Source: Amylostereum areolatum (Eukaryota; Basidiomycota; Agaricomycetes; Russulales; Stereaceae). From it: a stretch of 64,000 nt of DNA. The stretch is from positions 124,001-188,000 of the forward strand of contig SAXG01000001.1 in NCBI GenBank assembly GCA_012932865.1, given 5' to 3'. Position 1 is the stretch's first letter. Each line of letters starts with the position of its first letter. The notes beneath the pieces are model-generated. The model made no database searches. It had not been told where the DNA came from and saw nothing but the letters and a program-made list of their open reading frames with translations. Made by a program: the position numbers and the translations under genes. This document shows positions 34,450 to 45,150 of this stretch, in pieces.

Positions 34450-37230
34450 ATGGGCAACGCACCCAGCTCCTCGCGCGCCTCCACGCCCCCGCCCTCCGTG
34501 CGCGCCGTCGCGCCCCCGCCCGCGCGACCGTCCCCGCCCCAGCGCCAAGCGTCGGTCGTCGTCCCGCCGCGCGCGCACTCGCCCACGCACCGAGGTTCGC
34601 TCGTCCTCTCCCGCGGCCCGGCCGCGATCCCGCCCGTCCTGAGCGTCGCCTCCCCAGTCCTGGACGATCCGCCGTCGCGCGAGGGCGCGTCCCCCGATCC
34701 GCCCCCGGTCGCGCCTCCGAGCCCCAAGGGCAAGGACGTTCCGCCCCCGCGTCCCGCGCCTCCGAGACCCGAAGACAATCCCACCCCCACCGCGTCTTCG
34801 AGTGCCAAGGACAACCACACCGCGGTCACACCTGCAGATGCCACGCAGATCGCGCCTCCCGCTTCCTCGGACGCAATCGCGCCTGCTGTCCCCAGGGACG
34901 TCGCGTCCGCGCCCCCAAGCCCCCAAGACGTCGCGTCCGTCCGCCCGCGCGAGGAGGAGGACGAGGAAAAGGAGGACGAGGACGAGGAGGACAAGGGAGG
35001 CAGGACCCGACCGGAGTTCGCCCGCTACCAGACCGCGTCCGAGGTCTTCCCCGTGCACGAGCCCGTCTCGCACGACGGCTACCGTCCCGTCTACACCACC
35101 ACGCCCTTCTCCGCCGAGCCCGAGTCCGAGCAGGACGTCGGCGAGTCCGCGCCCTCCGACCTCCGCGACGGCGCCGGCGCCGGCGAGGATTGCCCCCCAA
35201 GGCGCGCGTGCGCCGAAGGACGACCGCGAGGGGCTGCGCGTGACGGACTGGGCGTCCGCGGCGGCGGCGATGGAGCTGACGATGGAGCGGATGAAGGAGC
35301 GCGCGATCGCGTTTGCGAGGGAGGGCGTGGAGAGGCGGATGAAGGCGAGAGAGGTCGCGGAGAGGGTGCAGGCTGCGCATTTGGAGGAGGGGGAGGGGAA
35401 GACGACGGTGGAGGAGAGGGAGGAGGAGGAGAGGGCGGTCGAGCCTGCTGGTGGGGAGCGAGCGACGGAGGAAGAGAGGGAGGACGAGCCGGAAGAGGGA
35501 GAAAGAGGGGAGGTAAAGGCGCAGGAAGTCAAGGAGGCGAAGGAGGTAGCGACGAGGGACGAGCCGGTTAAGGAGGACGTGACGGAGGGGGCGAAGGGCG
35601 AAGAGGTGAAGGTGGAGGTGAAGGACGAAGATGGGTCCAAGGACGCAATGGCCAAAGTAACAGAAAAACTCGAAGACGAAAAGGAGGCGGAGCCACATCC
35701 TGTGAACGAGGGATCTGCAGAGGCACACCAGGAAGATGGAATGTCCGATATACAGGAGGAGGAGGAAGAGGAGGAGGAGGAGGATGAAGCCAATGTATAT
35801 GCGGAGGAAAAACAAGGCAAGGACGACACAGTCAACGCGCCGAACGATGAAGCGGCGGCCGAGCCTGATTCCGACGAGGACGACGACCCACACTTCCCTC
35901 CCGGGCTCACTCCCAACGCCAACGAAGAGGACCCGGCCTCGACGCTCCCTGGAACCTTGTTCGCGCCAAGCATATACTCAGGCCTCTTCTCGCGCTCGCG
36001 CAACTCCCTCCTGGCGCACCGCCGTCCCTCCGATGCCGACGACCTTGGATACGGAACGCAGGAGGGCGAAGACTCGGGGAGCGAGGCGGGCGAGATGGTC
36101 AAGAAGGCCGATGGGGTGGAGGCGATCCGCGTGGTGGAGGCGAGCGAGGAGTCTTTGCCGGAGGTGGAGGCGCAGGACATAGAGGTGGAGAAGGAGGACC
36201 CGACGTCGAATGGACTGGATTTGCAACAGCCGGTCTTCGCCGCGTCCTCGACGGAGGAGGTCGAACCGCGCGCTGTCCAGGACTTGCCCTCTCTCTTGCC
36301 CTCTCTCGTGGCCGTCTCTCCCGAACATACGAGGGCGTTTATCTTCGAGGAGCCCGCCGTCGAGGTCGCACCAGCGCCGCAATACGAGGACCCGTTCCGC
36401 GACCCCATCCAAATACCCATCCACGCGCCATGGCCACCTGCCGGCTCTTCTCCCTGCACCCTCGACCCAACGGTCTACATCCTCTCGGACAAGCGATGGG
36501 GCTCGACCCTCGACCTCTCCGGTGGTGACAACAGGTCCGCGATCGCGTTCGGCCACCACGGGTGGGAAAACCAGCAGGTTGCGTCTTTCTTGCCGCCCCC
36601 TTTCTTTCCTGGATCGTCTGGCTAATCCGGGACTGTTTTTTTGTTGAAGTGGGAGTTCTCCAAGCTCGGCGCGGGGTTCGCCATCCGGAACATACGCAAC
36701 GGGGGCTATCTTTCTATCGCGGACTTCGGTGCGCTGGCGAGGGAGGGAGGGGCCCCGGTCGTCGCGACCTCGTTCCCGATTTCTTGGGATGTGGAAGCGC
36801 AAAGTATCGACTCTGGTCTGGAAGAGGAGGAGGGGGACGCGTTGATCAGGTACGTGCTCAGTGGAAAGGACGAGAACGCACACACCCCGCTAACTACGCA
36901 CCGCACTTAGAATCCGATGGCCAGAATCGAATCTCTTCCTGGGTCTTTCCGACGCGGCGGCTGGAACGAAGGTGCGACCGTTCTCGGGTCTTGAAAGGAT
37001 GGTTTGATCCCAACGTTGCCTTGCAGATCTGCCTGTCCAGCGACCCGACCGCGAGCAATGTTTGGTGCGCGCGCGCGCACCCACGACCTCAGGTGACGTA
37101 CAGCCAACCGACGACGACGGAGAACACGATGCGGCACGTCGATATGCACAGGGGAGTGTCGACGACCACGACCACGATGACGACCATGACCACGAAGACG
37201 ATCACTAGGATCACGACGAGCACGATATGA
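34450..37230 (+). CDS. Large acidic protein with N-myristoylation signal and C-terminal ricin B-type beta-trefoil
   Basis: I do not know this architecture. The ATG at 34450 gives MGNAPSSSRAS, a good N-myristoylation signal, so the protein may sit on membranes. A Pro/Ser/Ala-rich region follows, then an acidic stretch (EEEDEEKEDEDEED), DREGLRVTDWASAAAAMELT, long Glu/Lys-rich helix-forming sequence, and [13 protein letters not shown]. The C-terminus is a beta-trefoil: YILSDKRWGSTLDLSGGDN, WEFSKLGAGFAIRNIRNGGY, SNLFLGLSDAAAGTK..CLSSD. Introns after ENQQ (36576) and at the R-I codon (36850) fall where the neighbouring lectin has them. The frame changes at a C6 run (35193-35198): upstream exon in one frame, everything after in another, with no intron. 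The C-terminal 45 residues after NVW are Thr-rich and uncertain. Total about 850 residues. Confidence 0.65.
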
Positions 37231-38208
37231 TATGGATGGCATGTATGCCAATGTCCGAGATGGGCTTGAGGAGTTTCGCATTATGCTACGACACGATTAA
37301 CGGACCAGTTATTTATCATTGCACGTACTGTACACACCTTTTCACGGTCCCAGGTATCATACAGCCTTGATGGCTGCCTCTAGGTTACTCTATACGCGGC
37401 CTAGGCCGCCTAAAATTGCCATTTTCTATGCATTTGCGCTCGTTCCTCCCCAGGAGTCGTCGAGACGTCGACGATGATTTCCTGGAGTCCGCAATAATGG
37501 GTACACCACGAGGCGTTTTTGACAGCACCGTTTTGTAAACGGGTGATGGTTTCGGGTGGCGACAGTGGTAAGAGGTGGCAAGTGGAACTGTGGAAGATGA
37601 ACGTTGGATGAACGTCAGGCAACTGTCCCCGCGCGAGACTGCTTGTTTGGCACGAGTTTGGCCGAGTCAACGCCTTGAGTAAGTAGGCTGGCCTGGTACC
37701 TACAAACCGCTGTTCATAGCTTTGAATATCGATCCTTAGCTTTCAGAAAGTGTCCTGCAGGGCGTAGAGAGCAATGCGGTACCGGTGCGTCCAGTGAAGA
37801 GCGGGGAGAAGTGAAGGGGCGATTGCTGTCAAACGAATCTAAAAGCCAAAACTCCATTTCCTCAGAGCAAATTCAGCGTAATATAAAGAGCATACAAATT
37901 GGAGTGGCTTAGCAGCATTGAACGAGGGCGGTACACGAACGAGAAACGCAAAAAGTAAAAAAGTAAATAACAGCGAAGCCGATCTACCAAAACTACGGAT
38001 ATAATGAAGACGAGCTGGTCATGATCATGGGCGAAAGAACGACGGTGAGGGGAAACATGCAGTGCATATGGAACACGAACGGACGACGGCACGCCAGTCA
38101 CCGCGCGAAGATATTAGAAAAGACCCAGAGATAAAAACATTTGGATAAATGGACCGTGTGGACTAGTCGTATGCATGTTCGTAGAAGACGTCGACGTTCG
38201 TGACTTCC
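37231..38208. other. Convergent 3' intergenic region
   Basis: About 1 kb lies between the 3' ends of the acidic beta-trefoil gene and the KIN1 gene. It is AT-richer than its neighbours and I see no gene, repeat family or RNA in it. Confidence 0.4.
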
Positions 38209-41200
38209 TCATAGCTTGAGCTCCGTCAGCACCCTTCGTGCCAGCATCTGGTACTGCCACCCGTCCCCGCTTGCACGTCGGAACTGGATCCCATGCAGAG
38301 GTAACCACGGAACCTGGAAAGAAAATCGCCATACAGTCAGCAACTGGACCTCAACCCGCGAAACAGTCCAGGCAAAATACACCGACCTTCACGATGTTGA
38401 TCTCGAAGCGGACAGAAAGTGTGTTTTGGCCGATGGTCTCGAATATCTCGCGATCGACCTCACCAGTAGGCAACGGCGCGGGACCCGGCTGAGGCGTCGC
38501 CGCGTAATCGCGGGGTATCGGCGGGAGAGTCTTGACCTTGACTGGGGTCTGCGACCGTGGTAAGGGGTCCTCCATCGTCGGCGTCGCAGACTCGTCCTGC
38601 GCCGGGGCAGAGGGCTGGTCGGCGACGATGGTATGATTGTTGGACGAAACGTTAAAGAACGAGGACGAGCCACTGCTAGGCGTCGCCCGCATCGATCCTC
38701 CGCCTGACGGCCTGCTCGGCAACTCTTTCTCCTTGATCGACCCGGCCGCTTCGGTACGATCCTTATCCTTGCGGTTCATGCTGAACGACAGCTTGGACGT
38801 CTTGCGTATGACGGATTTCTTCCCGGACTCGTTAGAGCCGGAGGACCCCTGCTTGCGGTGGCGACTCTTGGGACCTGGGGTTGGCGTCCGAGGGGGCTCG
38901 GGGAGGGAGGAGAGATCGATTGAAGGGAGATGTATGCACTCGAAGCCCGTCTTCGTCTCTCGGTACTGGACCTGCATCCTGTCGAGGACCCGACGGATGT
39001 CTGCCTTGATCGCCGATGGTGACTTGGTGGATGTGGTCGCGACGCTAGAAAACAAGCAACATGAGCTCCTATCAGCCTCCATAAACAATCAAGCAAAACA
39101 CACCTGAAGAGGCCCTTGAGGAACACAGGCTTGAAGTCCTTATCCGCCGCGTTTTGCGTATCCTCCGCATCGGTCATCATCTCTTGCCCATCTGTCTGAT
39201 TCCCAGAGTGCTCCTCCTCCACAGCCGCCTCGTCCTCTTCGTCCGTTCGTCCAAACCTGCGGTCCACCTGTGGTCGACCACTGATCCCATGACCTGCAGA
39301 AGGCCGCCGATGACGCCCAAGCGTCCCGCCCACATTGGAGAGCAACGCGCCGCCCGTGCTGCTTCGTCTTTCATGCCGAGTTGACCGGCCCTGAGGATCG
39401 AGAATAGTCGCGGCCCGACGGTGGGTTGGAAGTGACTGGCTGGGCGACATCCCACCTTGAACGGGCGGAGGCTTCCTAGGCCCCATCGGAACACCGTTGG
39501 TCGCCCTCTCATTTGCCGTTGCAACCGTCTGCGGCGACCCAGGCTCTGTTTCCCGCTTCTCTCGTTCGCCGTCCGTGGATGGCCGCGGCGACGAAAAGCC
39601 GGCAAAGACACTGGCCCTGCGCACGCCGTGCTTGGACTCGCCTGGATGGCCGCGCATGCTCCCCCCGCCAATAAGCAGGCTTCCAAATTTGCGCACGAGA
39701 GCTGCTCCGGGGGACGCAGGTGGTTCTGGATAACCGTGGTGCGTTGCCGGCGGCGGTGTAATGGTCTGCGAGGCCGGCGTCGGCGTCCGCATGTTGGGCG
39801 GTTCGTCTTCCATTTTCTCCGCAAACGAAGAGAGCTCGGGTCCAGCCGTGCGTGGAGGCTCGGGGCGACCATTGAGCTCGCCGTGTTCGTTTACTCCACC
39901 ACCCGTGAAGATGTTAGTCCATGGTCGTGTAGCACCAGTGGCCGGGCGTTGACTCAAACTGTGGCTACGGCGATGGGTGGATGCAGGCGGCGCCCGTGGC
40001 ATTGTCATGCTGGTCTGGACGGGCGATGGCGGAACGTTCTGCTCTGGCTGCTTGGCAGGTGCAGGCAGGCCGGCGTCGCGAGCACGAGGCTGCGGGAACG
40101 AGCCTGTCGTGGGCGTCGTAGCAGTCTGAGCAGCGTCGTATGACATGCCAGAGTAGTGCGATTTCTGTGGGGCGGGAAGGCGGGGGAGAGGCATGCTATA
40201 ATCCGGTTTTCCTGAAGGCATTTCCTTCACAGGCGAGGGGCTTGTGAACTGGATAGAAGGAGTGGACGGAAGTTTGGGAGTGGCATTGATATCTTCAACC
40301 GGCGGCGGAGAATTGAGGGAAAGTTGGGAGCTGGCGAAGTGACCAGGGCCATACACGCGATCGCGTTCCATACGCTCACGAGCAAGGTAGTAGATAGAGA
40401 TGAGAGGGTGGAACCCCCGGGTTGGGTCAGGCGGCTCACGCGTATCCGTCAAAGAGGGGTTCGATAGATGAGACTGGGAGTTCGAAGGAGAACCAAAGGG
40501 GGAGGTTGGGGGGGATGAGGCCGGTGAGAAGAGCTTCCTCCTGTAGAAATCGAATCCTGAGAACCGTTTGTTGGACTTCTTTGAGGGCGAGGCCGTGACA
40601 TCGGTGCGGCTGCTGCCAGTACCGTCAAAGGAGATGGCGAGGGACGAGTTGGACACGGAATCACCAATGCCGTGGCCGCGCTTGCGTTCCCAGTAAGCAA
40701 GGGAGCGTAAGTAAGCCTCCGACTCGAGGAGATTGACGAGCCTCCGCTCAATGTCGTCCTCGGATCCGAACTCGAATCCGACCATGCCCTTGATAACCTG
40801 GCGATCGAGCTCATCGGCCCGGAGAGGATCGCGGCGAAGAAGGTGGGCGTCCGGTGGGCCGCTACATGCGCGAACCATCCAAGGGTGGGCAAGGATCTCC
40901 GAGAGCGGGGCACGCTGGGACGGGTTGGTAACCAACATGCGCGACAAGATGTGCTTGCACTCTGTGTAAACGTAGTCAGCGACCTGACACCCGATAATCG
41001 CACGGACAAAACGCACCCGTACTCAGCCAGACAGGGTACTCAACCAGACCGCGCTTGATTTTCGCATGCAGTGCCGGCATGCTTTGGTCGTCAAATGGCA
41101 CCTTGCCGCACACCAGCACGTAAAGTACCACCCCAAAACTCCACACATCAACCTCCGGACCCGTGTACACTTTGGCGTTCAACAACTCGGGGGCGGCAAA

Positions 41201-42189
41201 GTAGAGCGAACCGCAGAATGTGCCTAGGTGCGCCTGAGGGTCGTACAAATTCGAAAGGCCAAAATCGATAATCTTGATATTCCCCGTATGCGAGATGAGG
41301 ATGTTCTCGATCTTGAGATCGCGATGGACAACATTGTTCTTGTGACAGTACTCCAATGCGCTTCCTATTTGTCGCGCGAATTTGCGCGCAACCCGCTCGC
41401 GCAGGCGCCCGTGGCTGATGATATAGTCCAACATTTGGCCGCCATTGATGTACTCGAACACCATGTAGTAGTGGTGTTGGTGGATGATCATCTCCCGCAT
41501 ACCGCAAATGTACGGATGGTATAGGAGTTGGGACAGGGCGGCCTCGCGGAGGGTACGGATCTCTTTCGAGGCATCCTTCTGCGCCTGTTTCGCCACAGGG
41601 TCCGAGCTCGACGTCCCCGGGGGGACGGTCGCTGGCACGACGCGGGGGAGGATCTTGACTGCGAGCTGGTGGCGGACGGGGCGAAACGAAGCGTCGGTGC
41701 ACGAAACTAAGCCAGTCCAGTGCACAAACACACCTTTTCTCCCGTGATGTTGTGGTGAGCGAGCTTGACCTTGCCCATACTGCCCGCGCCGAGAGTCTTG
41801 CTAAGCGTGTAGTCGCCTAGGATGCGATTCGTCGTCCGCGACTTGGAGCCTCCTTCTCCTGAACGTTTCACGGAGCCGTTTGTATGTGCACGCTCCTCCC
41901 GTCCGCGCTCCGTCGCGCCCGTGGGAGGGGGGGCGTATGACTGCGGAGGCATGGACATCGGCCTTGGGCGAGGGGGGACGCCGCGTGGGGCTGGCGACAA
42001 AGGTTGAGTGTTGCCGTTGCCGTTGACGACGACAGGAGTGGGGGAGTTTGCGGGGGGATTCTGAACGATAGGGAGATCAAACTCGTGCCCTCCGACCATG
42101 CCGCCGTGAGAGGGAGTGCTGATGCCGGGCTCGGTCTGAGGGGTGAACGGCGTCGTTTGTTGGGCTAAAGAAGTCGGATACGCGCTCAT
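38209..42189 (-). CDS. KIN1: KIN1/KIN2-type Ser/Thr protein kinase (MARK/PAR-1 family) with KA1 domain
   Basis: These kinases act at the plasma membrane on polarity, exocytosis and ER stress signalling. The ATG at 42189 opens a Pro/Ser-rich N-terminus. The kinase domain starts [21 protein letters not shown] (Gly loop) and has LAVKILPR (ATP Lys), [13 protein letters not shown] (catalytic loop), [11 protein letters not shown] (DFG), [15 protein letters not shown] and [21 protein letters not shown], ending [32 protein letters not shown] follows the kinase core. A long Ser/Pro-rich linker leads to [25 protein letters not shown], more linker, and [20 protein letters not shown], the KA1 end that binds acidic lipids. 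The stop (TGA) is at 38209-38211, after LTELKL. All catalytic residues are intact. A TATAAATA sequence lies at about 42356, 170 nt upstream of the start. Confidence 0.92.
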
Positions 42190-43073
42190 CGCCTGCGCCG
42201 AGAGACGGCGAGGAGGACGTGAAGGATGGTAAAGGAAAGGGCGTCGGGGGCGTGGGGGACGTGGGGGACGATGATGACGGGAGGGAGAAAGCAGAGAAAG
42301 CGCGGAGTTTGGTTCGCCCCGCGCGCCAAACTGAACCGCCTCGCAAGCTGACCGCCATATAAATACACGGCTTACGTTCGCCTACGGCATGTTTCTGTCG
42401 TCCTCGGACCCTTCCAGGATCTCATTGTGTATTTCTACCGTTTCGAACCGTGGTGTGTGATAAAGCAGTTGACGAAGCGTAAGCGTACGGGGCAAAGGTA
42501 GACAACGACGTGCACGGGAGGTATCACAAAATGAGAATAGGAGCACGGCACGTTGCCTTTCACCGCCCTGCAAGGATTGATGCACATTGCTCGCGTGTGA
42601 CCTGAAATCAAACACTAGATATACACAACCAAATCCAAGGGCAGAGAGAAAGACACCCGCTTTGTTAGGCATTGGAAGTTGTACACCAGCATCAGCCTCT
42701 CTGAAGCTTGATGAAGGGCGTCGTTATGAGCACTGCAGCGCCATTGACACATCCTGGGATCATAGCAGACGTCAGCAGGCTGTAGCCGTTGAATCACAAT
42801 ACCGAGACTGGTCGATAACAGCGCCGGCAATGCCATTGGCCAAGTTGCGAACGACGGAACAGATGTACACCACAAGAGTCCATCTGGCGCCAGAAACCGA
42901 ACCGACCACAGCATGCATGTATGCGGAAGAACGAACCCCGTGGACGCGGAGGACACCAGAGGACCCGAAAACAAACGGTATGACGAAGCTCACCCACACG
43001 ATAATGATACACGATCCACACAAAGAGCCCTCTGCCCACAGCAGCCCCGACTCCGATGCAACCTCTGTCGACG
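42190..43073. other. Region between KIN1 start and SPC1 stop
   Basis: About 880 nt. It holds the KIN1 promoter. Two minus-strand open frames (42382-42672 and 42772-43073) encode hydrophobic stretches such as GSCIIIVWVSFVIPFVFG, but they have no convincing start, splice sites or family, so I do not call genes. They may be SPC1 3' UTR. Confidence 0.35.
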
Positions 43074-43498
43074 TCATCTCTGTTTCTTCGTCTCTAGGAC
43101 CGGAAGCCATTTCACAGGGTGTCTGTTGTACACAGGCCATGGTGGGATGACAACCTAGTACGATCAAGAGTTCCGTTAGCATTGTGATACGGTACACGAA
43201 CGAAGCCACGCACGAGGACCAGGACCAATACACCAAGGCCGAAGAGGGCGAAGGTGACTTGAAGTGATTGTGAGACAAAACCAGAAATAAATGAGATAGC
43301 CTGAGGGAGAGTTAGCATCAGCAACAGGACAGAGGAAGGTCGAACGTACGGTGAGCAAGAAAAGGACGATCTGAGACATCCATTCGACCAGCTTTTGGCC
43401 TTCGAAATCCTGAAACGGCATGTCAGCGCCACCACATAGGGATTCGAAAAGCTACACACAATGTTCCCCTCGAGCATCTGTTGCAACGAGGATGTCAT
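43074..43498 (-). CDS. SPC1: Signal peptidase complex subunit 1 (SPC12)
   Basis: A small ER membrane subunit of the signal peptidase complex that helps define its substrates. The ATG at 43498 gives MTSSLQQMLEGNI, then intron GTGTGTAGC...TTTCAG, then DFEGQKLVEWMSQIVLFLLT. A second intron joins AISFISGFVSQSLQVTFALF, with GLGVLVLVLV completing the second helix, and a third leads to IPPWPVYNRHPVKWLPV. The stop is at 43074-43076, after ETKKQR. The order EGxIDFEGQKL, two membrane helices, PPWPxYxxHPxxWLP is diagnostic. Both ends face the cytosol in known homologues. Predicted length about 85-90 residues matches the family. It is divergent from the kinase-like gene with only 220 nt between the starts. 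Confidence 0.9.
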
Positions 43499-43717
43499 GT
43501 TGGTAGAGAGTGTGCCCGAGGACGAAAGGCTGTGGGGAACAATGGAACAAGACTCGGACGAGTTACGTGGCTGTGCCACGTGACACATCCGGAAAAGGCA
43601 TCTCAGTCTCCAAAAACGGTAAGATTCAGAAGGCACGTCGAGCTCCCTTCACCGTGAACCATTTCTAAAAGTTTTCACTCATATTCTCACACAGGCCATT
43701 GCGTTTTCCAACTCTGT

Positions 43718-44540
43718 ATGTCTCTGACCATAGAGTTCCCAAATGGTTCCTTCGAAGTTTTCCAGCGCGCCTGCCCCCAACCGTCTCCTAGCCAAAAATC
43801 GGACGGCCGCGCCCTCAGCGTCGACTTCAAGTTCAGAACGTCGCCTCGAACTTCACATATCGCCCTATTACCCATAACTACGATAACACGTCTCCGGTAC
43901 ATGACGGAAGCCTCTCAACGGGCACTCGAGTGGTCATTAAAGCTGTCCATGACACGCGTCACCTCGGAGCGCTCTTGAACAAAGCTGGCGTTTGCGAAGA
44001 GAAATCAAAAAAGAGCCTTCAAGGACGTCATGTCCCTCTCCCGGCGCCAACCCGTGAAACCCAGAGTACCACTTGCGTGCCTTGTTCTACAGCACTGGGG
44101 TCAAAATTTAGGGAAGCAACGCAAGGAAGGAGCGACGCTTACGGCCCCGGAAAAGTGTGTGTATCTCTGATATGTTCTCTCTTCGCGAGTTTCGTTTACT
44201 GAAGGTCATGATAAGATCCTCCATCATTAAATCCGTTCGCGAGGTTCACGAAGCAGGTCTGAAACATGGGGATGTTGGCGAGACCCATGTTTTGCTGTCC
44301 GACGAAGGTTCACCGGCGATTCTCGCCGGCTTCGGTGGGGCCGTAATAACGAGTTGTGAGCTGAAAATGGAGATCATCCCGATCCGTGGGGGTGTTGAGC
44401 CTTTGCATCTAGAGTTTGGATGTTCTGAGCTACACGACGTCCGCAGACGTTTGAGGATATGGAAGCCATGTACGTATAGGGCATCGTACTCTCCGCGCAT
44501 TGCCAGATTGCATAGTGCACGGTGGGCCATTCAGGACTAA
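43718..44540 (+). CDS. Degenerate protein kinase-like protein (Agaricomycete orphan family)
   Basis: Several short exons read MSLTIEFPNGSFEVFQRAC, then GTRVVIKAVHDTRHLGALLN (an ATP-Lys-like IKA), VPLACLVLQHWGQNLGK (hinge-like), and IIKSVREVHEAGLKHGDVGETHVLL with SPAILAGFGGAV. The H-x-D block is HGDVGETHVLL, lacking the Mg-binding Asn. The DFG-equivalent is GFG, lacking its Asp. So it resembles the many small kinase-like or pseudokinase proteins of mushroom genomes and should not be catalytically normal. Exon borders between 43830 and 44200 are uncertain because the segments lie in different frames with several possible short introns. The end at 44540 is the stop of the last frame. It could also be a decaying pseudogene. 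Confidence 0.5.
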
Positions 44541-45150
44541 AACGAAGTACTCCCCCGAAGAATACCACCATAATACTTATCGGACTCTCTCCACTTATAA
44601 GATCACAAGAAACTTGTTTACGTCCATAAACAGAGACACCACTTTTGGAACCATGGTTTATTCTTGGGCAGTAAGATACTCGGCAGAAGCGAGCACAATT
44701 GTACTACCGTATGGACGATATTACTTTCCTTCATATTCGTGCACTCACCAACAGCCCGTTCAAATTGGCTAATGAACTGCGAAGGGCAAGCAACCTTTCC
44801 ATCGGTTGCCTTTTCCTACAATCGCACTGGCAGTCTTCGTCGACTAGACATCGTGTACAAGATACAACTTGTGGTTGTCCCACTGGGAAGGTGTTTTGAT
44901 TTTTGATTTTTGATCTTTGCCAGTGAAACTTCTTAAAGACCAACGTTATGCATATATGCAATGATATATCCCGTTCCATTCCATTCCGTTCCTCTACAAA
45001 AACACGAAGACATACAAGCCACAACGTAAGAACAACGTCCAAAGCGATACACGAAAACTCCTCAACATAAAGCTTAAAGATCCGGCGGGTCGTAGCAGTA
45101 CATACTTGTCAAAGTTAGCATCGTAATGACGATTGAGACCGCAGAGGCGT
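44541..45150. other. Convergent 3' intergenic region
   Basis: About 600 AT-richer nucleotides between the 3' ends of the kinase-like gene and the fungalysin. A TTTTGATTTTTGATTTTTGAT run lies near 44895. No gene is supported. Confidence 0.4.

Noticed and set aside
34345..36459. 704-residue minus-strand open frame
   Set aside because: Ser-rich antisense reading of the acidic Glu-rich gene on the plus strand.
37063..37090. 28-nt GT...AG segment near the end of the acidic beta-trefoil gene
   Set aside because: Too short for a fungal spliceosomal intron, and using it would create an immediate stop after NVW.
42382..43073. Hydrophobic minus-strand open frames after SPC1
   Set aside because: They could suggest a small membrane protein, but there is no convincing ATG or splice model and they follow directly on the SPC1 stop.
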